A stretch of DNA of 64,000 nucleotides from Leptothermofonsia sp049200465. Lineage in GTDB: Bacteria; Cyanobacteriota; Cyanobacteriia; Leptolyngbyales; Leptolyngbyaceae. The stretch is taken from the NCBI RefSeq assembly GCF_049200465.1, contig NZ_CP120836.1:1922001-1986000 (forward strand). The letters are read 5' to 3'. Below are positions 1 to 8,200 of this stretch, in pieces. The position numbers were made by a program, and so were the translations under genes. Each line of letters starts with the position of its first letter. The stretch's first letter is position 1. Below the pieces are notes generated by a model, which ran no database searches, had not been told where the DNA came from, and was given only the letters and a program-made list of their open reading frames with translations.

Positions 1-1
1 C

Positions 2-22
2 GTAATAAGCAAAGCTTATTAC
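2..22. other. Perfect 9-bp hairpin
   Basis: GTAATAAGC and GCTTATTAC form a perfect stem with an AAA loop. It may be the terminator of a gene lying left of the window, but no long T-run follows. Between here and the gene at 202 nothing else is recognisable apart from an AT-rich stretch with a TATAGT hexamer near 155 that could be a -10 box. Confidence 0.4.
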
Positions 23-201
23 CAGACTCTCAAGAAAGCCGCAAGATCAAATCCAAAGAAAGTTCATGGGATTTCAGATTTTTGTTAGCCAAATCACTCA
101 AAAGACGGCAAAATTGATTTCGATTAACAAAACTTAGTCGATCCTCGGCTGAAATATAGTACACTCTGCCTGTCGTTTGTCCTTGACCCCACACTTTCCA
201 G

Positions 202-1260
202 ATGCCTCACCATCTGTATCACCTAATTGCTTTCCTGGTTTCTGTCCTCGTCGTCCTCCTGACGACCCCGGTTATCAAGAAAATTGGACTTAAGGCCGGT
301 TTAGTAGACCCGCCAGGCGGACGCAAAATTCATAAGCGTCCAATGGTTCGCCTGGGAGGAGTTTCCATTTTTGCAGGAACTCTGATTGCACTCCTGGTTG
401 TCTGGTGGACCGGAGGTTTTGGTAGTCTACCCCCTGACAAGGAATATGAAGTCTGGGGAGTCACACTGGGCGGGCTTGCCTTTTTTCTGATTGGTCTGGC
501 CGATGACCTGTTTACCCTCCCCGCTCTGAGTCGATTGGTCATGCAAATGGTTGTAGCCGGGATGGCATGGCAGGCAGGAGTACAGGTTAACTTCCTTACA
601 ATTCCTTTTTTAGGCCTAGTTCAGCTACAGGATTGGGTTAGTCTTGCCATCACTGTTATCTGGCTGGTTGGTATGGCAAACGCGATCAATATGATCGATG
701 GCCTGGATGGTTTGGCCGCCGGGGTTTCTGGGATTGCAGCGATCGTCATGATGGTAGTTTGTTTATTTATGAAACAACCTGCGGCGGCGCTAATTGCAGC
801 GGCGCTGGCAGGGGGGGCGCTGGGATTCCTTCGCTATAACTTCAATCCTGCACAGATATTTATGGGCGATGGGGGAGCCTATTTTATGGGCTTTACTCTG
901 GCAGGAATTGGGGTCATTGGTTTGGTCAAGGGGGTGACAACGGTTGCTGTTTTGTTGCCTTACCTGATTCTGGCGGTTCCCATTTTGGATATTTCTTCAG
1001 TAGTGGTCGATCGCCTGAGCCGTGGAAAATCACCCTTTGCGGCTGATAAGCGCCACCTCCATCACCGATTGCTCAAAGCGGGTCTACCTCAACGGATGAT
1101 TGTGCTATTTATCTATTCCCTAACGCTTTGGGTCGGTAGCCTGGCAATGGCAATCTCTAATATGCCAAGTGGTTGGGGGTATGCGATTGGTGCAACGGTT
1201 TTACTGCTCTATATTAGTTGGCAGGTCTGGAAAACAGCCCGTCGTCAGCCGCAGGTGTGA
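202..1260 (+). CDS. Undecaprenyl/polyprenyl-phosphate sugar-1-phosphate transferase (GT4, WecA/TagO/MraY-like)
   Basis: This 352-residue polytopic membrane protein has about ten hydrophobic segments. Family-typical cytoplasmic motifs are in order: an Asp pair at about 101-102 (LADDLFTLP), NAINMIDGLDG at about 160-170, MGDGGAYFMG at about 221-230, and the His-rich HLHHRLL at about 285. Members of the MraY/WecA superfamily move a sugar 1-phosphate from a UDP-sugar onto a polyprenyl phosphate at the inner membrane, starting cell-wall or exopolysaccharide assembly. The HLHH motif and length favour the WecA/TagO branch over MraY. The ATG at 202 gives a complete first membrane helix. cinA follows 163 bp downstream on the same strand. 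The exact sugar substrate cannot be read from sequence. Confidence 0.9.
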   Translation: MPHHLYHLIAFLVSVLVVLLTTPVIKKIGLKAGLVDPPGGRKIHKRPMVRLGGVSIFAGTLIALLVVWWTGGFGSLPPDKEYEVWGVTLGGLAFFLIGLADDLFTLPALSRLVMQMVVAGMAWQAGVQVNFLTIPFLGLVQLQDWVSLAITVIWLVGMANAINMIDGLDGLAAGVSGIAAIVMMVVCLFMKQPAAALIAAALAGGALGFLRYNFNPAQIFMGDGGAYFMGFTLAGIGVIGLVKGVTTVAVLLPYLILAVPILDISSVVVDRLSRGKSPFAADKRHLHHRLLKAGLPQRMIVLFIYSLTLWVGSLAMAISNMPSGWGYAIGATVLLLYISWQVWKTARRQPQV

Positions 1261-1412
1261 AGGGATGGGTGGATGGGTGGATGAGTTTTGAGTTCTGAGT
1301 TTTGAGTTCTGAATTGCTCCAATACCTGATCCCTGGCCCCTGGCTCCCAGCCCCCAATCCCTGTCTCCTAACTCCTGGCTTCTTTCCTCTCCTTCTTCCT
1401 TTTTCCTGGTAA
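1261..1412. repeat. Low-complexity G/T-rich tract with short repeats
   Basis: The region after the transferase stop contains GGGATGGGTGGATGGGTGGA-like heptamer repeats, TTTTGAGTTCTGA repeats and then a C/T-rich run with repeated CCTGGC and CCC. Similar tracts recur at about 25475-25660, 32105-32370, 38690-38960 and 40575-40775. They resemble the short tandem repeats common between cyanobacterial genes. No gene is seen. Confidence 0.55.
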
Positions 1413-1423
1413 AACTCCTCCTA

Positions 1424-2686
1424 ATGGCTGGCTCTGCTGAAATTATTTGTGTTGGAACGGAATTACTGCTAGGCGATATTGTCAATACCAATGCGCAGTT
1501 TCTGGCGAAGGAACTGGCAAAGTTAGGAATTGCCCACTATTACCAAACTGTGGTAGGGGATAACCCGGAGCGTATCAAAAGGGCGATCGCGATTGCGGGC
1601 GATCGCGCCCAACTCCTCATTTTCACAGGTGGTTTAGGTCCCACCCCCGATGACCTTACCCACGCTACTCTGGCAGACTTTTTTCAGGTTCCACTGATTG
1701 AACGCCCAGAAGTTCTAGAAGATATTCTTCAGAAGTTTGCCAGGCGGGGGCGAACCATGACCCCCAACAACCGTAAACAGGCCCTCCTCCCGGAGGGAGC
1801 AAAAATTCTCACCAACTCGTCCGGAAGTGCGCCGGGGATTATCTGGAATCCTCGCCCTAATCTCACCATTCTGACTTTTCCAGGGGTACCCGCTGAAATG
1901 CGGCAAATGTGGGAAGAGGTAGCCGTTCCCTATTTGAGAAGCCAGGGTTGGGGACAGACCACAATCTATAGCCGCACTCTTAAGTTCTGGGGAATTGCAG
2001 AATCCACTCTGGCAGAAAAGGTCAATTCCTTTTTTGACCTGCAAAACCCCACGGTTGCTCCCTACGCCAACAACGGCGAAGTCAAGTTACGGATCTCGGC
2101 CCTCGCCAGTTCGGAGGCAATCGCTCGTGAGTTAATTGAGCCGGTGGAGCAAAAACTGCGCCAAATTGGCGGGTTGGACTGCTACGGTGCCGATGACGAT
2201 AGTCTGGCATCCGTTGTCGGGGCTTTGTTGAAGGCAAACCAGTCCACCCTGGCAGTAGCGGAATCCTGTACAGGCGGGGGACTAGGCAGCATGATCACGG
2301 CGATCGCCGGAAGTTCCAGTTACTTTTGGGGTGGAATCATTTCCTACGATAATTCTGTGAAAGTGGGTTTGCTGGGAGTCCAGTCAGAAGACCTAGCAAC
2401 CCACGGTGCTGTCAGCCATGAGGTTGCTAAACAGATGGCAACAGGGGTGCGCGATCGCCTGGGCACTACTTGGGGACTCAGCATCACCGGAATCGCCGGA
2501 CCCGATGGCGGCACTGAAACAAAACCTGTTGGCCTGGTTTACATTGGTATAGCAAAAGCAGATGGTGCTCAAAGCTTCAAACACCATTTTGGCGCAACCC
2601 GTGGCCGAGACTGGATTCGCCATCTCAGTGCCTGTACTGCTCTCGATCACTTGCGGCGACAGTTGTTAGTGGGAGGTGAGGGGTAG
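1424..2686 (+). CDS. cinA: CinA-like protein (nicotinamide-nucleotide amidase domain)
   Basis: The 420-residue protein has the usual full-length CinA architecture. An N-terminal MoCF/MogA-type domain (about 4-170) carries GTELLLGDIVNTN and TGGLGPTPDD. A C-terminal CinA domain (about 262-415) carries VAESCTGG and SITGIAGPDGGT. In characterised homologues the C-terminal domain deamidates nicotinamide mononucleotide and the N-terminal domain acts on ADP-ribose-type pyrophosphates, so the role is pyridine-nucleotide recycling in the cytoplasm; the competence link of the name is indirect. No frame damage is visible. Length and motifs match the family, so the annotation is secure, although substrate preference cannot be read. 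Confidence 0.95.
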   Translation: MAGSAEIICVGTELLLGDIVNTNAQFLAKELAKLGIAHYYQTVVGDNPERIKRAIAIAGDRAQLLIFTGGLGPTPDDLTHATLADFFQVPLIERPEVLEDILQKFARRGRTMTPNNRKQALLPEGAKILTNSSGSAPGIIWNPRPNLTILTFPGVPAEMRQMWEEVAVPYLRSQGWGQTTIYSRTLKFWGIAESTLAEKVNSFFDLQNPTVAPYANNGEVKLRISALASSEAIARELIEPVEQKLRQIGGLDCYGADDDSLASVVGALLKANQSTLAVAESCTGGGLGSMITAIAGSSSYFWGGIISYDNSVKVGLLGVQSEDLATHGAVSHEVAKQMATGVRDRLGTTWGLSITGIAGPDGGTETKPVGLVYIGIAKADGAQSFKHHFGATRGRDWIRHLSACTALDHLRRQLLVGGEG

Positions 2687-2736
2687 TGGAGGGGTGGATG
2701 ATTCAGCCAAATTCTTAATCTTCTGTTTGCCATCTG

Positions 2737-2763
2737 TTGTCAAATTGATAAATTGGGTACAAT
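2737..2763 (+). promoter_or_regulatory. Possible sigma-70-type promoter
   Basis: TTGTCA (2737-2742) and TACAAT (2758-2763) are separated by 15 bp, slightly short of the optimum. They lie about 100 bp before the small gene at 2864 and could drive it together with aroQ. This is based on hexamer matches only. Confidence 0.3.
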
Positions 2764-2863
2764 TTTTATATGTAATCAGGTTAGGCTAAAAATCTGACGT
2801 GAGATCCATCGCGACAAGAAACGTAGATAAAAGCTGAGCCGTAGCGAAGGAGCTATCTGTTCA

Positions 2864-2998
2864 ATGGACTACCTTGATAAGGTGCTTGAGAAACTTAAGG
2901 AATGGGCTCGTAAGTTAATTGAAGCGCTTTTGGGATCTGAGCCTCAGCCCGAAGCTGAGCCGATTCCTGTGCCGGTCAATGACCCTCAACGCCGTTAA
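2864..2998 (+). CDS. Small 44-residue protein: amphipathic helix plus acidic/proline tail
   Basis: The ORF starts MDYLDKVLEKLKEWARKL and ends with a Glu/Pro-rich tail (SEPQPEAEPIPVPV, then NDPQRR). AAGGAG lies about 9 bp before the ATG. The first 24 residues form an ideal amphipathic helix with leucines at heptad-like spacing, suggesting membrane-surface binding or oligomerisation. The stop at 2998 is 26 bp before the aroQ start on the same strand, so the two are probably cotranscribed. I recall similar short ORFs in cyanobacteria but cannot name a family, and the function is unknown. The strong ribosome-binding site and biased composition argue that it is real. Confidence 0.65.
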   Translation: MDYLDKVLEKLKEWARKLIEALLGSEPQPEAEPIPVPVNDPQRR

Positions 2999-3024
2999 GT
3001 AGTTCGCTGATTGGGAAATCTGGA

Positions 3025-3471
3025 TTGTTTAGTATTTTGGTACTTCACGGGCCAAACCTGAATCTCCTGGGTAAACGTGAGCCTGGGGTTTATGGTTCTG
3101 TACCACTCGAAGCAATTAATTCGTTACTAGAGAATGAGGCGAAGGCAGTAGGTGCCATCGTCTCTATTTTTCAGTCCAATCATGAGGGAGCTTTGGTGGA
3201 TGCTATCCATGCTGCTGCGGATCGGCATCAGGGGTTAGTGATCAATGCGGGAGCTTACACCCACACCAGTGTGGCGATTCGAGACGCGATCGCGGCTGTT
3301 AACCTACCAACAGTTGAAGTTCATTTAAGCAATATCTATCGTCGTGAAGAATTTCGCCACCACTCCTATATTGCGCCAGTGGCGATCGGGCAGATCAGTG
3401 GTTTTGGATCGGATAGCTATATTCTGGGATTGCAAGCTCTAGTCAGGCACCTGAAGAAGTCTGCCAGGTAA
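3025..3471 (+). CDS. aroQ: 3-dehydroquinate dehydratase, type II
   Basis: The 148-residue protein matches the type II (AroQ) length and motifs: HGPNLNLLGKREPGVYG near the N terminus with the catalytic Tyr, the NAGAYTHTS loop near 75, and VEVHLSNIYRREEFRHHS with the catalytic His near 100. The enzyme dehydrates 3-dehydroquinate to 3-dehydroshikimate in the shikimate pathway and forms dodecamers. The start is a TTG at 3025 (reading MFSILVLHGPN), because no ATG or GTG lies at the right place and the first beta strand begins immediately. It follows the 44-residue ORF on the same strand. Confidence 0.93.
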   Translation: MFSILVLHGPNLNLLGKREPGVYGSVPLEAINSLLENEAKAVGAIVSIFQSNHEGALVDAIHAAADRHQGLVINAGAYTHTSVAIRDAIAAVNLPTVEVHLSNIYRREEFRHHSYIAPVAIGQISGFGSDSYILGLQALVRHLKKSAR

Positions 3472-3487
3472 GCAGGTGTTGAAGAAG

Positions 3488-3593
3488 TAGTAGATCGAAA
3501 CAAAAGTTTTGAAGGGAGTGGAGGGGGTGAAACCCCCTTCTGGGGGCGAAGCCCCACTCCTCCATGTTGCAAAATTTAGTGTTTGCAACACTA
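3488..3593. repeat. C-rich hairpin repeat, type B ends
   Basis: The copy runs from TAGTAGATCGAAACAAAAG to TTTGCAACACTA. Its core contains GAGGGGGTGAAACCCCCTTC and GGGGGCGAAGCCCC hairpins. It is nearly the reverse complement of the copy at 62927-63033. Confidence 0.75.
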
Positions 3594-3620
3594 GTGGATC
3601 ACTTGCTACGGTTTTAGCCA

Positions 3621-3960
3621 TTAGTTGTCTGCCGAAGCCACCTGCGTCGCTCGTTTAATTGCCTTCTGCCATCCGCTAGGGTTTAAATGGTAGTACCGAA
3701 TTATGCCACTACGAGGATCACGCGATCGACGATCAGATGGAAAAACTATGGCCAAACCCACTCACGATCAGCACCGACATATTTGCGCTTTAACGCGAGC
3801 GGGAGAGACACCGAACCGTATCCTTGAACGAAATCCTATTGGTTGAACGAAATCCCTTTGGTGCAAACGCTTGACTCCTTGAAGATGCTCTTTGAGCGCT
3901 TCAATCATGGAATCTGGCAGCATCGTTACTCGACTTTCATGCCCCTTTGCATCTCGGTAG
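3621..3960 (-). pseudogene. Integron-integrase (IntI-like) fragment, middle part
   Basis: Reading the minus strand from about 3960 gives DAKGHESRVTMLPDSMIEAL, then LALKRKYVGADREWVWP, a TAG, then SDRRSRDPRSGIIRYYHLNP and GWQKAIKRATQVA, ending at a stop at 3621. This is the central part of an integron-type tyrosine recombinase: the RDAKG..RVTMLP segment, the ALERKYP-like region and the DPRSG..HH segment specific to IntI. It has a 13-bp internal duplication (ATTTCGTTCAA-like), one nonsense codon and one frameshift, and lacks the catalytic HxxR and Tyr region. The IS1 remnant abuts its upstream end. The remaining integrase pieces are on the plus strand at 4880-5062. Confidence 0.75.
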
Positions 3961-3962
3961 TC

Positions 3963-4692
3963 CTAAACAAGTAAGGAAGAGTTGGAGTGGTGAACGAAGT
4001 ACCAGATGATCGCCCCGATGTGATTCTCCAGGTTTCTGGAAAATGACAGGGTCTTGCGAAGCAGTCTCGAAACCTGTTGCCGTAAGGTGCAGTTAAACCG
4101 TTCGATGTAGCTGGTTTTGCCACTCTCTTTGCCGACACTATGATGCCGCTTACTAGGGAATACCTCATCGTAAACTGACCAGAAATCGCTATAGGAGGCG
4201 GCCCACTGTCGATACACAACGGGTAAGGCAGACCACAATCCTTTTTGCCCCCTGGCAGCTACGGGCACCAACATACACTCCAACAAGTTCTCGGGTTACC
4301 ACATCTAAGGCTAGCCAAATCCACAGGTTGTTCCCCTGGTTGCCCACAAATGACTACATCTCGTCACACTGGATCGTCAAACGTCCTTTTTTTACCGACA
4401 CCTCGACCTGCGGAGGCACTGCTTCATATTTGGCATTGACATAACTTTGCAGCCAAGGCTCTCAAACACCTGCTACTCTTGCTATTCCAGCTCAAGGGAG
4501 CTTCTCCAATAACAGTTTGTCAATCAAGATTTTGGTTCCCTGAGCAATGCGTTTGTTTTGAGGGACTTCAACAAACTGTCTGCCACACTCGGGGCACTTA
4601 AAGTTCTGCTTGCCATTGTGAATTCTGCCATTTTTGACCGTGTAAGTTGATTGACAAGCAGGACACGGGGGAGAGCAATCGACATAAACCAT
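3963..4692 (-). pseudogene. Decayed IS1-family transposase
   Basis: The minus strand begins with an InsA-like zinc ribbon (CPACQSTYTVKNGR, then CPECGRQFVEVP). It continues through WLQSYVNAKYEAVPPQ and an InsB-like DDE core (IQCDEM, then SFVGNQGNN), and after a frameshift near 4250 ends in a region with SYSDFWSVYDEVFPSKRHH and TSYIERFNCTLRQ. In-frame stops replace Leu, Ser and Trp codons, so the element is dead. It lies between two sets of integrase fragments. Its upstream end abuts an 80-bp GGTGTTGCTGAA element. Confidence 0.85.
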
Positions 4693-4694
4693 TT

Positions 4695-4776
4695 GGTGTT
4701 GCTGAAAAGCAATATGAATCGGAACGAAGTTTCGAGCATAGAGCGCCTAGTTCATACCTGGATTCTCAGCAATGCC
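4695..4776. repeat. 80-bp GGYGTTGCTGAA miniature element, copy 1
   Basis: GGTGTTGCTGAAAAGC at the left and CTCAGCAATGCC at the right form imperfect terminal inverted repeats around a conserved interior (ATGAATCGGAACGAAGTTTC). It sits at the upstream edge of the IS1 remnant. Closely related copies are at 18625, 25662 (inverted) and 42789. Confidence 0.7.
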
Positions 4777-4879
4777 AAACATTTGAGGTCGCGTTGTCTT
4801 ATCCATCTTTCTTTACATCTTCAGGACTACCATTTCAAACTGAAAAATCATTATGATTTGGGCTCTATCAGTAAGAGCG

Positions 4880-5062
4880 ATAGCCCTAAGTGTTTTGCTA
4901 TGTCTCTATCGCCATGTTTTGCGGATTGATTGCCATAGATTGATGAAACTGAGCGGGCTAAGCGACCTGAAAAACTGCCCGTCGTCACACGTGTGCTGAA
5001 CTGTGGTGGCAGAGGTGTGCGAAGCCCACTCGATGAATATGCGATCGCTCTTTCCCTTATCT
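4880..5062 (+). pseudogene. Integron-integrase fragment: N-domain end fused to C-terminal tail
   Basis: In two adjoining frames the plus strand reads ALSVLLCLYRHVLRID, then IDETERAKRPEKLPVV, then RVLNCGGRGVRSPLDE. The first two match the end of the N-terminal domain and the AKRPxxLPVVLT linker of IntI. The third matches the extreme C-terminal tail (THVLxxGGxGVRSPLD). The catalytic middle is missing here and part of it lies inverted at 3621-3960. The rest of 4777-5201 shows no other recognisable gene. Confidence 0.65.
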
Positions 5063-5201
5063 CCAAAACATTGCTATGCATAGCCGATTTGTTGAACCAG
5101 TGGCAGGTAAAGATTTGTTGATAATCCCGGAAACTCAACCATTTCACCATGTAGGAATGATGTCATAGCTTATAGAGCGTTCGTGGCAGTGGGGTAGGCT
5201 C

Positions 5202-8200
5202 ATGGGTGGTTGGGAGCGGGTCAAGCTGGTCGGGTTATTCCTGGTTGGACTCATTCTCGTTTTGAAAATGGGTGGCTGTAGTACAGCAAACCTCACCATT
5301 GGCAACGCTCCCCTCCCGACAGTGAGTCCTCTACCCGATCCTCAGTTGCCGGACTGGATCGAGCAGATCAGCCCCTTAGGAGAAGCGGCACCCACAGCCC
5401 AAATCCGAATTCGCTTCAAAGAGTCACTCATCCCCGTTGAAAGCCTGGAGAGCAAAGACCAGCAGGAGATTCTCAAAAAATTTGAACTGGTGCCGCCCCT
5501 GCCGGGGCAATTTCGCTTTCTGACGCCGCGCATGGTTGGCTTTCAGGCAGAGCAGGCAACACCCAAGGCAACCCGTGTCAGAGTGACCTTAAAAGCGGGG
5601 CTGGCAGATTTGAAAAACCACCGTCTGGATCAAGACCTGGCCTGGACATTCAATACTGAGCCGATTAAGTTCCTGAATCTTCCGAGTTCTCCCCCTATGG
5701 GTTCTCCGGCGGGCGAAAGTAATGAACCGTTCGACACCAAGCCAGTCTTTAAAATTACGGCTAACACCGAACTGGACCTAGAGTCCTTAAAAGAGCACCT
5801 GAAGCTCATGCCTCCAGGGGAGAACAAGGGGGTGCTGCTGAAGGTCAATTTGCAGCAGGAAGAAGACACTCAGGCGGAAGCGCCAATTCCTGAAGAAGCC
5901 TTTGATAGTTCCGAGAAAAGCTGGATGTATGCAGTTGAACCTCAGCAAGCACTGGCTAAGGCAACCCGCTACAGGCTAGAAATCTCCCCCGGTGTACGTC
6001 CTGTAAAGGGCAATCTGCCAAGTGAGGCTGTATTTGCTAGCCAGATTGAGACTTTCTCGCCGCTGGCCTTTCAGAAGTTGAGTTATTATGGACAACCGGA
6101 TGCTGCAGGGGCGCTTGGTCGGTTTGTGCAAGGAGCCGCTCAGTTAGAATTCAACAATGGGCTGAACGCAGAGTCCGCGATCGCCAACATCTCAATCAGT
6201 CCGCCGCCTGAGAAGGATTTGCCGCTGGTGCAAGCCTATGAGGGCGATCGCCTTGTCAGGCTTAATCCCTGGGCCTTGAAACCGGCAACCAGCTATACGA
6301 TCACCGTGGGTTCTGGGCTGAAGGATAAATTTGGGCAGACCCTGGGCAAACCTATCACGGTGCAATACAACACAGGAGATGTTGCGCCGGAGATCTGGGC
6401 TCCTTCTGGCTTACATATCTTTCCGACAGGCAAAGATTTGCAACTGAACATTTCAACCGTCAATCTGCAAAGCTACCAGTCAGCGTTTGCTGTTGTCCGG
6501 CCAACCGATCTGGTCTATTACGACTCGGCCTATCCCAAAGAAGGTGGTGGGTTGTTGCCCAACCCTTCGACCTGGAAAAGTACTCCAATCCAGAGCCAGA
6601 ACAACCAGTCAACCGATATCCCGGTGCCACTGCAAAAGCAGTTAGGCGGCCCAACTGGGATGCTGGCCTATGGTGTGCAGGCCCGCACCAACTCCTATTG
6701 GGAAGGGAATCAGGAAAAATGGCGGGAGCCCACCATCTATGGACTGGTGCAGTTGACCAATCTGGGAGTGTTTGCCCAGTGGTTTCCAGAATCGGGTATG
6801 GTGCGGGTTCATCACCTGTCCGATGGTTCTGCCGTGCCCAATGCCGCAATTCAGATTTACCAGTCCAGACTAGAGGCAAAATCTGAGGCGACGGCCTCGC
6901 CCTGTGCTAGCGGCAAAACGGGCAAAGATGGCACACTGCTGCTGACTCGCCAGAATTTGCAAGCGTGCATGGGGGGAAACAGCTTTACCAACCCGCCCAG
7001 GCTATTAGTGATTGCGCAGGAAGGAAAGGATTGGGCATTCGCCCGCACCCATGAGTACAGCGGTGCCTATGACTACGGGATTGATGCTGGATGGCAGAGT
7101 AATAAGCCGGAGTCGCGGGGGACAATCTTTAGCGATCGCCAGCTCTACCAGCCTGGAGAAACCGTTAGCCTGACCGGGTTTGCCTACTACCTGCAAAACG
7201 GCACCCTGAAGCAAGACAAAAAAGCTCGCTACACTCTCACATTGGAAGGTCCGAACGGACTAAAAAAGGCTCTGGGAAATCAGACCACCAATGAATTTGG
7301 CAGCTTTTCTCTGGAATTGCCAATTGAGGCCAACCAGCCGCTTGGCTATTACTATGTGAAAGCAAAAGCTGACAACGGCGTTGAACTTTCAGGAGAATTT
7401 CGGGTTGCCGAATTTAAGCCACCCAATTTCAAAGTAGAACTGACCCTCAGTGGTGGGGAGCAGGGGAGCCAGGAAAGCCGGGAGCCCGATCAAACAGCTT
7501 ACCCCAACGCCCAACCCACACCCCATGCTGATGTGATCGCCCTGGCTGGAAGAAACATTGAAGCGAAGATTCAGAGCAGCTACTTGTTTGGTTCTCCTGT
7601 AGAGGGCGGTAAGACCAACTTCTATGTCACCCGGCAACAGGCAGACTTTACCCCCAAAGGTTGGGATGGCTTTTCCTTTGGACGCCGCTGGTTCTGGCCG
7701 GAAGAAACCCCTGTTGTCTCTAGTGATGTGTTGCAAACCAGCCATGTACTCAACAACAGTGGTCAGAGTAGCCAGACCGTGAAAGTTGAAAAAGACCTTC
7801 CCTACCCTATGACCTACCGGGTCGATGTCCAAGTTTCAGATGTATCTAACCTGTCAGTGTCGGATTCCAAGAGCTTCTTGGCCTTACCGGGCGATCGCCT
7901 GGTGGGGTTGCAAAGTGACTTTGTTGCAACGGCGGGTAAAGAATTTCCGGTCAAAGTTATTGTCACTGATGCCTTTGGCAAACCCTATCCCAGTCAGCGG
8001 GTGCGCCTGGAACTGCAACAGATGAACTATAGCCGCGTGGCAAAACTGGTAGAAGGCAGCCGGATTGAGCAGAACCAGGTGGAATACAAGACCGTAGACA
8101 GCAAGGATGTGCAGACCGATGTCCAGCCTCAAACCGTGACCCTGACTCCACCCACCTCCGGGTCCTATCGCATCCGGGCCATGCTGAGCGGCAGTAGCGA

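Noticed and set aside
4851..5150. 99-residue minus-strand frame
   Set aside because: The plus strand of the same region carries recognisable integrase fragments, so the minus frame is a shadow.
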